Assembly: GCF_019645855.1 (NCBI RefSeq)
Contig: NZ_CP080999.1
Span: forward strand, 4,154,001 to 4,218,000
Direction of reading: 5' to 3'
DNA length: 64,000 nucleotides
DNA from: Mycobacterium malmoense
Lineage (GTDB): Bacteria > Actinomycetota > Actinomycetes > Mycobacteriales > Mycobacteriaceae
Below the pieces are notes generated by a model. That model was not told where the DNA came from, searched no databases, and saw only the letters and a list, made by a program, of their open reading frames with translations. A program made the position numbers and the translations under genes. Of this stretch, positions 24,203 to 33,226 are shown one piece after another (position 1 is the stretch's first letter; each line of letters opens with the position of its first letter).

Positions 24203-25369
24203 TTAGCCGAGCGCCCGTTCGAGGTCGGCCAGCAGGTCGGCGACATCCTCGATGCCCACCGAAAGCCGCACCAGGTCGTCGGGCACTTCGAGTTGCGAAC
24301 CGGCCGTCGACGCGTGCGTCATGGCGCTGGGGTGCTCGATCAGCGACTCGACCCCACCCAGCGATTCGGCCAGGATGAACACTTCGGTTCCGGCGCACAG
24401 GTCCTGGGCGGCCCGCCGGCCGCCCCGCATGCGCACCGAAATCATGCCGCCGAAGTCGCGCATCTGCCGCGCGGCGATCTCGTGCCCGGGATGGCCGGGC
24501 AGACCCGGATACAACACCGTGCTCACCGAGGGGTGTCCGGCGAGGAATTCCGCTACGGCCGAGGCGTTTTCGCTGTGTCGCTGCATCCGCAGCGCCAGGG
24601 TCTTCAGGCCGCGCATCGTCAGGTAGGCGTCGAACGGGCCCGGCACCGCGCCGGCCCCGTTCTGCAGGAAGGCGAAGGCCTCGTCCAGCTCCGGGTCGTT
24701 GGTGACCAGCGCGCCGCCCACCACATCGGAGTGGCCGCCAATGTATTTCGTGGTCGAGTGCAGCACGACATCGGCGCCCAGCGTCAACGGCTGCTGCAGC
24801 GCGGGCGACGCAAAAGTGTTGTCCACCAACACTTTTGAGGAGCTGTCCCGGCCGAGTTCGGCCAGGGCGGCGATATCGGCGATGGACAGCAGCGGGTTGG
24901 TCGGTGTCTCCACCCAAACCAGCCGGGTCCGCGGCGTGATCGCGGCGGCCACGGCGTCCAGGTCGGACAGCGCCACCGGCGTGTACTCGACGTTCCACCG
25001 GGTGAACACCTTGTCGATGAGCCGGAACGTGCCGCCATAGGCGTCGTTGGGGATCACCACGTGGTCGCCGGGCCGCAGCATTGCCCGCAGGGCACAGTCG
25101 GCGGCGGCCATCCCCGAACTGAACGCCCGCCCGAAGGCGCCCTCTTCGACGGCCGCCAGCGAGGCCTCGAGCGCGGCCCGGGTCGGGTTGCCGGTGCGCG
25201 CGTATTCGAAGCCGCCGCGCAGGCCGCCGACGCCGTCCTGGGCGAACGTGCTGCTGGCGTAGATCGGGGCGTTCACCGCCCCGGTCGCCGGATCCGGACG
25301 GTAGCCGGCGTGAATGGCTTTGGTGGCCAGCCCGGTAAACCCTCGGTGTCCCTTACGGTCCTCGCTCAT
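24203..25369 (-). CDS. metB: Cystathionine gamma-synthase MetB
   Basis: A 388-residue PLP enzyme of the Cys/Met metabolism family. The Schiff-base lysine is in LHSTTKYIGGHSD, with the upstream PLP motif SSGMAAADCALRA and VWVETPTNPLL. The length and the SLGGVESLIEHPSAMTHA block fit mycobacterial MetB (Rv1079), which condenses O-acylated homoserine with cysteine. With cbs, two genes away on the same strand, it would allow transsulfuration in both directions. A gamma-lyase side activity cannot be excluded from sequence. Confidence 0.92.
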   Translation of the reverse strand: MSEDRKGHRGFTGLATKAIHAGYRPDPATGAVNAPIYASSTFAQDGVGGLRGGFEYARTGNPTRAALEASLAAVEEGAFGRAFSSGMAAADCALRAMLRPGDHVVIPNDAYGGTFRLIDKVFTRWNVEYTPVALSDLDAVAAAITPRTRLVWVETPTNPLLSIADIAALAELGRDSSSKVLVDNTFASPALQQPLTLGADVVLHSTTKYIGGHSDVVGGALVTNDPELDEAFAFLQNGAGAVPGPFDAYLTMRGLKTLALRMQRHSENASAVAEFLAGHPSVSTVLYPGLPGHPGHEIAARQMRDFGGMISVRMRGGRRAAQDLCAGTEVFILAESLGGVESLIEHPSAMTHASTAGSQLEVPDDLVRLSVGIEDVADLLADLERALG

Positions 25370-25416
25370 CGACGATCAGCCTAACGATGCGACCTCCCGC
25401 CGATCGGATCAGCCGC

Positions 25417-26028
25417 TCAGGCCTGTTCGATCGGCAGGACGACCGTCGTCATGATCTTGTCGGCCAGCGTCTGCCGCTTGGCGTCCCACAGCGGGAACAG
25501 GAAACCGATGAAGCAGATGATCGCGTCGACGAAGTGCGCGAGCTGGCGGACCACGGACATCCCGAAACCGAGCGGCTTGCCGGTGACCTCACTGACCACC
25601 TTGGCCCTCATCACCGATTTGCCGAGGCTCGATCCGGTGGTGCCCTGGCGGTAGCCGTAGTCCCACACCAGGTAGGCCAACGCCAGCAGCCAGGCCAATC
25701 CGTGTGCCAATTCGCCGACCGTCGAGTACTGAGAAACGCAGTACTGGTTGACGGCGTATTGCGTGACATCGGTGACGCAAGACGACTGCTGGGTGGCCTC
25801 CAAGATCACGACGCCGATGCCGTGTATGACGACGTAGGGCAGGATGTCGATGACGAACGCCAGCACCCTGGTGATCCACGGCGTGTAGGACTCCGTCGGC
25901 AGGGTACGGATCGCCGGCCCGGGCGGCGGCGGCGCATAGCCACCCGACGACGGAGGGGGCGGAGGGTAGGAACCGCCAGGCGGCGGGGGCGGTAGGTGGG
26001 ACTCGCCGGGCGGCGGTTGATCGGTCAT
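25417..26028 (-). CDS. pra: Proline-rich antigen homologue, RDD-family membrane protein
   Basis: A 203-residue protein. The first 45 residues are strings of Pro and Gly (PPPPPGGSYPPPPP), then an RDD domain with three or four helices, beginning ITRVLAFVIDILPYVV with the Arg/Asp signature. It resembles M. leprae/M. tuberculosis Pra (Rv1078), a known T-cell antigen. The ATG at 26028 has GGAGGG seven bases upstream and was preferred to a TTG two codons earlier. It sits between metB and cbs with all three on the same strand, but the 102-bp gap after cbs argues for its own promoter. Function is unknown. Confidence 0.88.
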   Translation of the reverse strand: MTDQPPPGESHLPPPPPGGSYPPPPPSSGGYAPPPPGPAIRTLPTESYTPWITRVLAFVIDILPYVVIHGIGVVILEATQQSSCVTDVTQYAVNQYCVSQYSTVGELAHGLAWLLALAYLVWDYGYRQGTTGSSLGKSVMRAKVVSEVTGKPLGFGMSVVRQLAHFVDAIICFIGFLFPLWDAKRQTLADKIMTTVVLPIEQA

Positions 26029-26130
26029 GGGCAACCCTCCACTGCGGATTAGCTGAACCAGGCCGCATTACAGTACCCGAGTGCCGAGCGGCCGGGCGAG
26101 ACCGGCGTCACGCGCGATCGGCACCCCGCG

Positions 26131-27525
26131 CTAACGGCGGCGCGGCCCCTCCGACAGGAAGCCCAGCAGGTCGTAGCGGGTGATGACGCCGATCGGCTTG
26201 CCCTTCTCCACCACCATCAAGGCATCCCAGTCGCGCAACGCCTTGCCGGCCGCGCTGACCAGTTCACCGGCCCCGATCATGGGCAGCGGCGGGCTCATGT
26301 GCTGGGAGACGGCGTCGGCCAATTTGGCCCGGCCCTCGAAGACGGCCGAGAGCAGTTCGCGTTCGGAAACGCTGCCGGCGACCTCTCCCGCCATCACCGG
26401 CGGCTCGGCCCCGACGACGGGCATCTGGGACACCCCGTACTCACGCAGGATGCCGATGGCGTCGCGCACCGTCTCCGACGGATGGGTGTGCACCAGGTCG
26501 GGCAGCGCGCCCGACTTGCGGCGCAGCACGTCGCCGACCGTAGATTCCTCGGTCGACCCGTCGAGCCGGCTGCGCAGGAAGCCGTACGACGACATCCACG
26601 CGTCGTTGAAGATCTTCGACATGTAGCCGCGGCCGCCGTCGGGCAGCAAGACAACCACCAACGCGTCGGGCCCGGCTTCCTCGGCGATTTTCACCGCGGC
26701 GACCACCGCCATCCCGCAGGACCCGCCGACCAGCAGCGCCTCCTCGCGGGCCAGCCGCCTGGTCATGTTGAACGAGTCGGAGTCGGACACCGCGATGATC
26801 CGGTCGGGCACCGTCGGGTCGTAGGCCGCGGGCCAGAAATCCTCGCCGACGCCCTCGACCAAGTAGGGCCGGCCGCTGCCCCCCGAATAGACGGAACCTT
26901 CCGGGTCGGCGCCGATGATGTGCACCCGCCCTCCCGATACCTCCTTGAGGTAGCGGCCCGCGCCGGTGATCGTCCCGCCGGTGCCGATGCCGGCGACGAA
27001 GTGGGTGACCTTGCCGCCGGTGTCGGCCCAGACCTCCGGGCCAGTGGTCTCGTGGTGGCTGGCCGGGCCTTCCGGGTTCGCGTACTGGTCGGGCTTCCAC
27101 GCGCCGTCGATCTCCATGACGAGCCGGTTGGAGACGCTGTAGTAGCTGTCCGGGTGATCGGGCGGCACCGCTGTCGGGCACACGACGACCTCCGCGCCGT
27201 AGGCGAGCAGCACGTTGCGCTTGTCCTCGCTGACCTTGTCGGGGCAGACGAACACGCACTTGTACCCGCGATGCTGGGCAACCAGGGCCAGGCCGACGCC
27301 GGTGTTGCCCGACGTGGGTTCGACGATGGTGCCGCCGGGCCTGAGCTGCCCGCTGGCCTCGGCGGCGTCGATCATCCGCACCGCGATCCGGTCCTTCGAG
27401 CTGCCACCGGGGTTGAGGTATTCGACCTTGGCCGCCACGGTGCCGGCGCCGTCGGGGACGACGGAGTTCAACCGAACCAGCGGCGTGCCGCCGATGAGGT
27501 CACTGATGTGCTGCGCGATCCGCAT
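26131..27525 (-). CDS. cbs: Cystathionine beta-synthase
   Basis: A 464-residue enzyme, equal in length to M. tuberculosis Rv1077. The fold-type II PLP domain covers about 1-320, with the Schiff-base lysine K44 in PGGSSKDRI and the phosphate loop GTGGTITGAG. Two CBS domains follow from about 340 to 460. It condenses serine and homocysteine to cystathionine. Unlike the human enzyme, there is no N-terminal haem-binding extension. Genome context with metB supports transsulfuration. Confidence 0.94.
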   Translation of the reverse strand: MRIAQHISDLIGGTPLVRLNSVVPDGAGTVAAKVEYLNPGGSSKDRIAVRMIDAAEASGQLRPGGTIVEPTSGNTGVGLALVAQHRGYKCVFVCPDKVSEDKRNVLLAYGAEVVVCPTAVPPDHPDSYYSVSNRLVMEIDGAWKPDQYANPEGPASHHETTGPEVWADTGGKVTHFVAGIGTGGTITGAGRYLKEVSGGRVHIIGADPEGSVYSGGSGRPYLVEGVGEDFWPAAYDPTVPDRIIAVSDSDSFNMTRRLAREEALLVGGSCGMAVVAAVKIAEEAGPDALVVVLLPDGGRGYMSKIFNDAWMSSYGFLRSRLDGSTEESTVGDVLRRKSGALPDLVHTHPSETVRDAIGILREYGVSQMPVVGAEPPVMAGEVAGSVSERELLSAVFEGRAKLADAVSQHMSPPLPMIGAGELVSAAGKALRDWDALMVVEKGKPIGVITRYDLLGFLSEGPRRR

Positions 27526-27565
27526 GCGTTCATCGTCTCAGGCGGCATCGGGCGCCGCATACCAG

Positions 27566-28633
27566 CTAGCCGGTGGCTTCGCGGATGTACTCCCCGATCT
27601 GGCGCAGGGAACGGATCGCCTCCGGCACCAGCGGCGCGGCCAGCTGGAAGTCATGAACCTGACCGGGCCAGACCCGCACCTCGGCCGGCACACCGACCGC
27701 CGCCAGCCTGCTCGCCGCCAACTGCGCGTCGTGCAGCAACACCTCGGATCCGGAGACGTGGATCAGCGTCCGGGGCAGGCCGGGCTTGATGTGCTCCAAG
27801 GGCTCGTAGACCTCTTCGGGCTTGCCGTCGACTTTGTTCTTTTCGGCCGCGCTAGCAACCAACTCGACGAGCGCGTCGAACGCCTTCGCGGGGAACAGCG
27901 CGTCGGACTTGATGTTGGGATGCGCCTGCTTACATTCCTTTGCTAGCTGCAGCAGTGGCGAGATCGCTACCAGCGCCGCCGGCTCCTCGCCCTCCTCCTG
28001 CAGGCGTTGCGCCAAGGCGAGCGCGAGATACCCGCCCGCGGAGTCACCGGCCAGCACGATCTGGTCCGGCTCGTACCCGCGCTCGCGCAGCCAGCGGTAG
28101 GCGTCGTGGCAGTCGTTGAGCGCCATCCCGACCGAGTGCTTGGGCAACAGCCGGTAATTGACCACCAACACCGGCGAATCAGCAAACTTCGACAGGGCTT
28201 CGACGAGCCTGCCGTGAGAGTTTGCCCCACACGTCAGAAACGCGCCACCATGCAAGTACACGACGACGCGACGGGTGCCGTCGGCGGGCAGCACTCCAGG
28301 CGCGCGTACCAACTGCGCCGAGGCATTGCGCAAGTTCACCGTCTCGCGGACGGTGGCCGACACGGGAAGCAGCACCCGCGCCGCGACGTCGATCAGGCTC
28401 CAGGGCCAGGGCAGGTTGGGCACGTAGCTGCCGACGGCCAGCACCGGCCGGATCGTCAGTCGCGACGCCAGATTGGCTACTCGTGCAGCAACGCTGGGCC
28501 CCGATTCGAGGACCTCGACCGGTGCGCCGTCGCTGGTTGCAAATCTGCGTGCCTCAACTCTACGTGCCTTGAGGACCTCGTGTGGGCGAATGGCATTCCG
28601 GGGCGAACCGGATACCTTGCTCGGTGCGGTCAT
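27566..28633 (-). CDS. lipU: Alpha/beta-hydrolase esterase, LipU-like
   Basis: A 355-residue esterase of the hormone-sensitive lipase (GDXG) family. The oxyanion motif HGGAFLTCG lies near residue 130, the nucleophile elbow GDSAGGYLAL near 200, and the acid and histidine in SGSEVLL and GQVHDFQL. It corresponds in position to Rv1076 (LipU) but has a longer N-terminus. The ATG at 28633 has AGGAAG eight bases upstream; a GTG three codons earlier is the alternative. No signal peptide is visible. Confidence 0.85.
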   Translation of the reverse strand: MTAPSKVSGSPRNAIRPHEVLKARRVEARRFATSDGAPVEVLESGPSVAARVANLASRLTIRPVLAVGSYVPNLPWPWSLIDVAARVLLPVSATVRETVNLRNASAQLVRAPGVLPADGTRRVVVYLHGGAFLTCGANSHGRLVEALSKFADSPVLVVNYRLLPKHSVGMALNDCHDAYRWLRERGYEPDQIVLAGDSAGGYLALALAQRLQEEGEEPAALVAISPLLQLAKECKQAHPNIKSDALFPAKAFDALVELVASAAEKNKVDGKPEEVYEPLEHIKPGLPRTLIHVSGSEVLLHDAQLAASRLAAVGVPAEVRVWPGQVHDFQLAAPLVPEAIRSLRQIGEYIREATG

Positions 28634-28853
28634 GCTCAACACTTCCTACGTCGTCGTAGTGCGAAACAGCATGTGACGAGGCAGCTAAGCGTCCGGTTAA
28701 GCCCGATTCGCCGAAGCGTTCAGCCAACCCCTTGAACTTAGCTTGACAGCCATTTTTAAGTAGAACGTTTGAAGAATCTGATTTGATACCACATTTGATT
28801 CACAACGTGACCACATTGTTCATAAGCCGTCCGCGCAAACACCGAAGCCGATC

Positions 28854-28859
28854 TAAACT
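28854..28859 (+). promoter_or_regulatory. Putative -10 box of a leaderless transcript
   Basis: TAAACT is followed by exactly six bases and the GTG of the SGNH hydrolase gene. This is the TANNNT spacing seen at mycobacterial leaderless genes. The preceding 200 bp, shared with the divergent lipU, is noticeably AT-rich and holds a TTGACA at 28743-28748 without a matching -10. Confidence 0.35.
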
Positions 28860-28865
28860 GATTCC

Positions 28866-29831
28866 GTGACCATACGGGTGCCGCGTCGTTCGACGATCGC
28901 CCTGGCCACAGCGGGTGCGCTCGCCTCGACGGGTACGGCCTACCTGGGGGCGCGCAATCTGCTCGTCGGCCAGGCGACGCACGCGCGCACCGTCATCCCG
29001 AAGTCCTGGGACATCCCGCCCCGCGCCGACGGCGTGTACACCCGAGGCGGCCGTCCGGTGGCACGATGGCGGCGCGGCATGCCCGCCGACCTGCACCTGA
29101 TGATCTTCGGCGACTCGACGGCCACCGGATATGGATGCGTCAACGCCGAGGAAGTACCGGGAGTGCTGATCGCGCGCGGCCTCGCCGAGCGGACCGGCAA
29201 GCTTGTCCGGCTGAGCACCAAGGCCATCGTCGGCGCCACGTCGAAGGGCCTGTGCGGCCAGGTCGACGCGATGTTTATCGCGGGACCGCCGCCGGATGCG
29301 GCGGTGATCATGGCCGGGGCCAACGACGTGACGGCGCTCAACGGCATCAGCCAGTCGGCGCAACGGCTGGCGTTGAGCGTCCGCAAATTGCGGGCTCGCA
29401 GCGCGGTAGTGGTGGTCGGCACCTGCCCCGACCTGGGGGTGATCACCGCCATCCCCCAGCCACTTCGCTCCCTGGCACACGAGCGCTGCCTTCAGCTTGC
29501 CCGCGCCCAGACCGCTGCGGTGCGGGCGGCCGGCGGTGTGCCCGTCTCGATGGCCCAACTGCTGGCACCCCAGTTCCGGGCCTCGCCCGAGCTGATGTTT
29601 TCCGCCGACGGTTACCACCCCTCCGCGACCGCGTACGCGCTGGCCGCCGAAGCGCTGCTGCTGGCGCTGTGCGACGCGCTGGGCGAAAAGGTCGAGCGCC
29701 CGGTGGCCGACCCGGCACCGTCGGCCGCGCCGGCGCTCGGTCAGCGCCACACGCGACTCAGCGTGATGTCGCGGCTGTGGCGGCGCCCGGTGCCCGCCCC
29801 GTCGTCGTCGGGCCCGATCGGTACCGACTAG
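28866..29831 (+). CDS. SGNH/GDSL hydrolase (Rv1075c-like)
   Basis: A 321-residue secreted or membrane-anchored esterase. The N-terminus has a short hydrophobic segment after basic residues (VPRRSTIALATAGALAS), consistent with a signal sequence. Block I is FGDSTATG with catalytic S84, block III is MAGANDV, and block V is DGYHPSA holding the Asp and His. The C-terminal 60 residues are Pro/Ala/Arg-rich. It starts with GTG and probably on a leaderless transcript. The M. tuberculosis orthologue is described as a GDSL lipase. Confidence 0.88.
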   Translation: MTIRVPRRSTIALATAGALASTGTAYLGARNLLVGQATHARTVIPKSWDIPPRADGVYTRGGRPVARWRRGMPADLHLMIFGDSTATGYGCVNAEEVPGVLIARGLAERTGKLVRLSTKAIVGATSKGLCGQVDAMFIAGPPPDAAVIMAGANDVTALNGISQSAQRLALSVRKLRARSAVVVVGTCPDLGVITAIPQPLRSLAHERCLQLARAQTAAVRAAGGVPVSMAQLLAPQFRASPELMFSADGYHPSATAYALAAEALLLALCDALGEKVERPVADPAPSAAPALGQRHTRLSVMSRLWRRPVPAPSSSGPIGTD

Positions 29832-29906
29832 ATTTGTGCTAGCCCGTCGGGGTGGACACACCACGCGGCTATCCAGCGAACCCGCATCCCATTGGAGTGA
29901 ACCGTC

Positions 29907-31124
29907 ATGCCCGAAGCCGTCATCGTCTCAACCGCGCGCTCGCCGATCGGCCGCGCCATGAAGGGGTCGCTGGTCAGCATGCGGCCCGACGACCTGGCCG
30001 CGCAGATGGTGCGCGCCGCGCTGGACAAGGTGCCCGCGCTGAACCCGCACCAGATCGACGACCTCATCCTGGGCTGCGGCCTGCCCGGCGGCGAGTCCGG
30101 CTTCAACATGGGGCGCGTCGTCGCCGTCGAACTCGGCTACGACTTCCTGCCGGGCACCACGGTCAACCGGTACTGCTCGTCGTCGCTGCAGACCACGCGG
30201 ATGGCCTTTCACGCGATCAAGGCCGGCGAGGGTGATGCGTTCATCTCGGCGGGCGTGGAGACCGTGTCGCGGTTCGGAAAGGGCAACTCCGATTCGTGGC
30301 CGGACACCAAGAACCCGTTGTTCGAGGAGGCCCAGGAGCGCTCCACGGCCGCCGCAGCGGGCGCCGACGAATGGCACGATCCCCGCGTTGATGGGAACAT
30401 CCCCGACGTCTACATCGCGATGGGCCAGACCGCCGAGAACGTCGCCATCCTGACCGGCATCACCCGCGAGGAGCAGGACCGCTGGGGAGTGCGCAGCCAG
30501 AACCGTGCCGAGGAGGCCATCAAGAGCGGGTTCTTCGAGCGCGAGATCACCCCGGTGACCCTGCCCGATGGAAGCACCGTCAGTACCGATGATGGCCCCC
30601 GTCCGGGCACCACCTACGAGAAGGTCTCCGAGCTCAAACCGGTGTTCCGGCCCAACGGCACCGTGACCGCGGGGAACGCGTGCCCTTTGAACGACGGCGC
30701 CGCCGCGCTGGTGATCACCAGCGACACGAAGGCCAAGGAATTGGGGTTAACTCCGCTGGCGCGCATCGTGTCCACCGGGGTCAGCGGCCTGTCGCCGGAG
30801 ATCATGGGTTTGGGCCCGATCGAGGCGTCCAAGAAGGCGCTGGAGAGGGCCGGCATGTCGATCAACGACATCGACCTGTACGAGATCAACGAGGCTTTCG
30901 CGGTGCAGGTGCTGGGCTCGGCCCGCGAGCTGGGCATGGACGAGGACAAGCTGAATGTCTCCGGTGGGGCGATCGCCCTGGGCCACCCGTTCGGCATGAC
31001 GGGAGCACGCATCGCCACCACGCTGCTGAACAACCTGCAGACCCACGACAAGACGTTCGGTTTGGAGACGATGTGCGTCGGCGGCGGCCAGGGCATGGCG
31101 ATGATCATCGAACGGCTCTCCTAA
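29907..31124 (+). CDS. fadA3: Acetyl-CoA acyltransferase FadA3
   Basis: A 405-residue thiolase, same length as Rv1074c. The acyl-accepting cysteine is C90 in VNRYCSSSLQTT; NEAFAVQ, GGAIALGHPFGMTGAR and CVGGGQGMAM supply the catalytic histidine and second cysteine. It performs the final thiolytic step of beta-oxidation or the reverse condensation. It stands alone rather than in a fadB operon and ends just before the hairpin at 31133. Confidence 0.93.
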   Translation: MPEAVIVSTARSPIGRAMKGSLVSMRPDDLAAQMVRAALDKVPALNPHQIDDLILGCGLPGGESGFNMGRVVAVELGYDFLPGTTVNRYCSSSLQTTRMAFHAIKAGEGDAFISAGVETVSRFGKGNSDSWPDTKNPLFEEAQERSTAAAAGADEWHDPRVDGNIPDVYIAMGQTAENVAILTGITREEQDRWGVRSQNRAEEAIKSGFFEREITPVTLPDGSTVSTDDGPRPGTTYEKVSELKPVFRPNGTVTAGNACPLNDGAAALVITSDTKAKELGLTPLARIVSTGVSGLSPEIMGLGPIEASKKALERAGMSINDIDLYEINEAFAVQVLGSARELGMDEDKLNVSGGAIALGHPFGMTGARIATTLLNNLQTHDKTFGLETMCVGGGQGMAMIIERLS

Positions 31125-31132
31125 TTGGCCGT

Positions 31133-31189
31133 TGACTCTGCGCCCACCAGGCAAAAGTGCGAGTAAAGAGCCTGGTGGACGCAGAGTCA
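31133..31189. repeat. 57-bp hairpin repeat, copy A
   Basis: Arms at 31133-31152 and 31170-31189 pair at 19 of 20 positions around a 17-nt loop (AAAAGTGCGAGTAAAGA). A second copy at 32092-32148 has an identical loop and left arm and differs only at three right-arm bases. The last three bases, read on the minus strand, are the TGA stop of the DUF559-like gene. Lying between convergent genes it is well placed as a bidirectional terminator. Confidence 0.7.
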
Positions 31190-32041
31190 TCGCGTCAACG
31201 CGTTCCAGGCCCGCCGAACCCGGCGGATCACGTCGTAGTCCTGTTGCCCTGCCAGCACCCTGATGTGGGTCCAGCCGATCCGCTGGAGGTACTCCAGGCG
31301 CTCGACGTCTCTCACGAACCGATCGCGGCTGACCCGATGTTGCTCGCCGTCGTACTCGACGGCCAGCATGATGTCCTCCCACCCCATGTCGAGGAAGTAC
31401 CGCGGATAGCCGTCGACCCCCAAGACAGGGATCTGGGTGGATGGCCGCGGGAAGCCGGCGTTGATCAACAAAAGCCGCAGCCAGGTCTCCTTCGGCGATT
31501 GGGCGCCTGCGTCGACGAGATCCAAAACCTTGTCCAGTTGGCGCAGCCCGCGGGTGTGGGGATGTCGGCCGGCGAGTTCCCTAACGTCGTTGACCTTGAA
31601 GTCGGTGGCATTAGCGAGCGCATCGAGTCGGGCGACCGCCTGACCCAGGGTTCCGCGCCTGGTGAGGTCGAAGGCCGTGCGCTCCTTGGTGGTCACACCG
31701 AGGCCGCTGAGGAGCTGAAATTCGCCGTCGAGCAACAGGTCAGCCCTGGTCTTGACACCCCTCGGCGCCCTGGCGTTGCGCCAGATCAATTCCACCAATG
31801 CGTCGGCATCGACCCACTTCGCGCCGTGCAGCGCTGATGCCGCGGCGCCCGCGACCACCGCATTCCGGCCCGACCACAGCCACGCCGCGACAATGCGTTG
31901 CCGCAGCGACGGCTGGACGCGCTTGTCCAGATAGACGTTCGGCATGATCGCGGTGTAGTAGTTGCCCAGCTCATGCCAGCTGACAATCCCCGCCGTCAGT
32001 GCCTCGCTGCCGATGAACGGCCGCTTCCCCACATCCCCCAT
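31187..32041 (-). CDS. DUF559/AbiEi-like protein with nuclease-type C-terminus
   Basis: A 284-residue protein. The N-terminal half (VVAGAAASALHGAKW) resembles the AbiEi-type antitoxin/transcriptional-regulator proteins abundant in actinobacteria. The C-terminal 110 residues resemble DUF559, a Vsr-like restriction-endonuclease fold, with acidic residues in FLDMGWEDIMLAVEYDGEQH followed by a conserved GWTHIRVL strand. The ATG at 32041 was preferred because the longer frame would start inside hairpin copy B. Family members have no established function; DNA cleavage or repair is an inference. The gene is bracketed by two near-identical hairpins. Confidence 0.75.
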   Translation of the reverse strand: MGDVGKRPFIGSEALTAGIVSWHELGNYYTAIMPNVYLDKRVQPSLRQRIVAAWLWSGRNAVVAGAAASALHGAKWVDADALVELIWRNARAPRGVKTRADLLLDGEFQLLSGLGVTTKERTAFDLTRRGTLGQAVARLDALANATDFKVNDVRELAGRHPHTRGLRQLDKVLDLVDAGAQSPKETWLRLLLINAGFPRPSTQIPVLGVDGYPRYFLDMGWEDIMLAVEYDGEQHRVSRDRFVRDVERLEYLQRIGWTHIRVLAGQQDYDVIRRVRRAWNALTR

Positions 32042-32091
32042 GCGCGGGCATGGTGCCAGCGCCCACCGACACAGCCCCACCCCTTCAGGGA

Positions 32092-32148
32092 TGACTCTGC
32101 GCCCACCAGGCAAAAGTGCGAGTAAAGAGCCTGGTCAGCGCAGAGTCA
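32092..32148. repeat. 57-bp hairpin repeat, copy B
   Basis: Arms at 32092-32111 and 32129-32148 pair at 18 of 20 positions around the same 17-nt loop as copy A. It lies between the 3' end of the BI-1 gene (11 bp away) and the start of the DUF559-like gene, so in the minus-strand direction it follows a stop codon as copy A does. Confidence 0.7.
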
Positions 32149-32159
32149 TCAACGCGAAG

Positions 32160-32999
32160 CTAGTCGTTTTGCAGGTAACTGAGCAGGCGCAGGATCTCGA
32201 TGTACAGCCAGACCAGGGTCACGGTCAGGCCCAGGGCGATGCCCCATGCCGCCTTCTCCGGCGCCCCCGCGCGGATCATCTGGTCGGCCGCGTCGAAGTC
32301 GATCAGGAAACTGAACGCCGCGATGCCGATGCACACCAGCGAGAAGATGATGCCCAGCGGTCCGGGGCTACGCAAGCCCAAGCCCTCGCCGCCGCCGACG
32401 TTGAACATCGCCAGCACGAAATTGCCGAGCATGAGGGCCAGCACGCCGAACAACGCGGCGACCACCATGCGGGTGAACTTGGGCGTGACCCGGATAGCGC
32501 CGGTCTTGTAGACGACGAGCATTCCGAAGAACACGCCGAGCGTACCCAGGATGGCCTCACCGATCAGCACGCCGGCGTTCGCGGACGACACCGTGATGTT
32601 CGCCAGGACGAAGGAGATGGCGCCGAGGAACAGTCCCTCGAGGACGGCGTAGCTCAGCACGATCGGCGCGCTGTCCTGCTTGCGGCCAAAGGTCGCGACC
32701 AGCACCAGGCCCAGGCCGCCCAGCGCACCCACGAGGGTCAGCGGCATGGCCAGCGCGACGTTCGCCGCCACCAGGAAGTAGGAGACGACGGCCGAAGTCG
32801 TCAGCACGGCCAGCGTCACGCCGGTCTTGGTGACGACGTCGTCGATGGTCAGCGGACGGGCGGCCCGGGTCTCCTGGTACGGAGCGACATAGGGATCGGC
32901 TTGATAGCCCTGCGTCTGGGCCGCGCCAGTGCCGAATTGCGCGTATCCGCCTCGCTGTTTCGGCAGCGAGCGAAATACCGGGTTACTTGTCTCCCGCAC
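32160..32999 (-). CDS. Bax inhibitor-1/YccA family membrane protein
   Basis: A 279-residue protein with a 70-residue soluble N-terminus and about seven transmembrane helices, the BI-1/YccA (TMBIM) layout; the C-terminal helix region reads FDAADQMIRAGAPEKAAWG. The GTG at 32999 (VRETSNPVFRSL) was chosen because AGAGAGGA precedes it; an ATG six codons upstream lacks a site. It corresponds in position to Rv1072. In other bacteria such proteins are pH-sensitive calcium leak channels or modulators of membrane proteases; the role in mycobacteria is unknown. Confidence 0.85.
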   Translation of the reverse strand: MRETSNPVFRSLPKQRGGYAQFGTGAAQTQGYQADPYVAPYQETRAARPLTIDDVVTKTGVTLAVLTTSAVVSYFLVAANVALAMPLTLVGALGGLGLVLVATFGRKQDSAPIVLSYAVLEGLFLGAISFVLANITVSSANAGVLIGEAILGTLGVFFGMLVVYKTGAIRVTPKFTRMVVAALFGVLALMLGNFVLAMFNVGGGEGLGLRSPGPLGIIFSLVCIGIAAFSFLIDFDAADQMIRAGAPEKAAWGIALGLTVTLVWLYIEILRLLSYLQND

Positions 33000-33226
33000 C
33001 GTCGGATCCTCTCTCATGACTGTGGCTTCGAGCTATCGAACACCTGCTCAACGATCAGCAGCCCGGTCGGGTTCCCAGCGGACCTGCCGTTTCCTGGGTA
33101 TTCCCGGCCTTTGACCAACTCTGCCATTGTTGTCCGGTCAAACATAAACCTTACCCGCGGCTACCGCTTCACCAGTAACGATCTAGATTGCTGGTCGAGG
33201 GTGGGCCGGCGACGGGAGGCTGGAGC

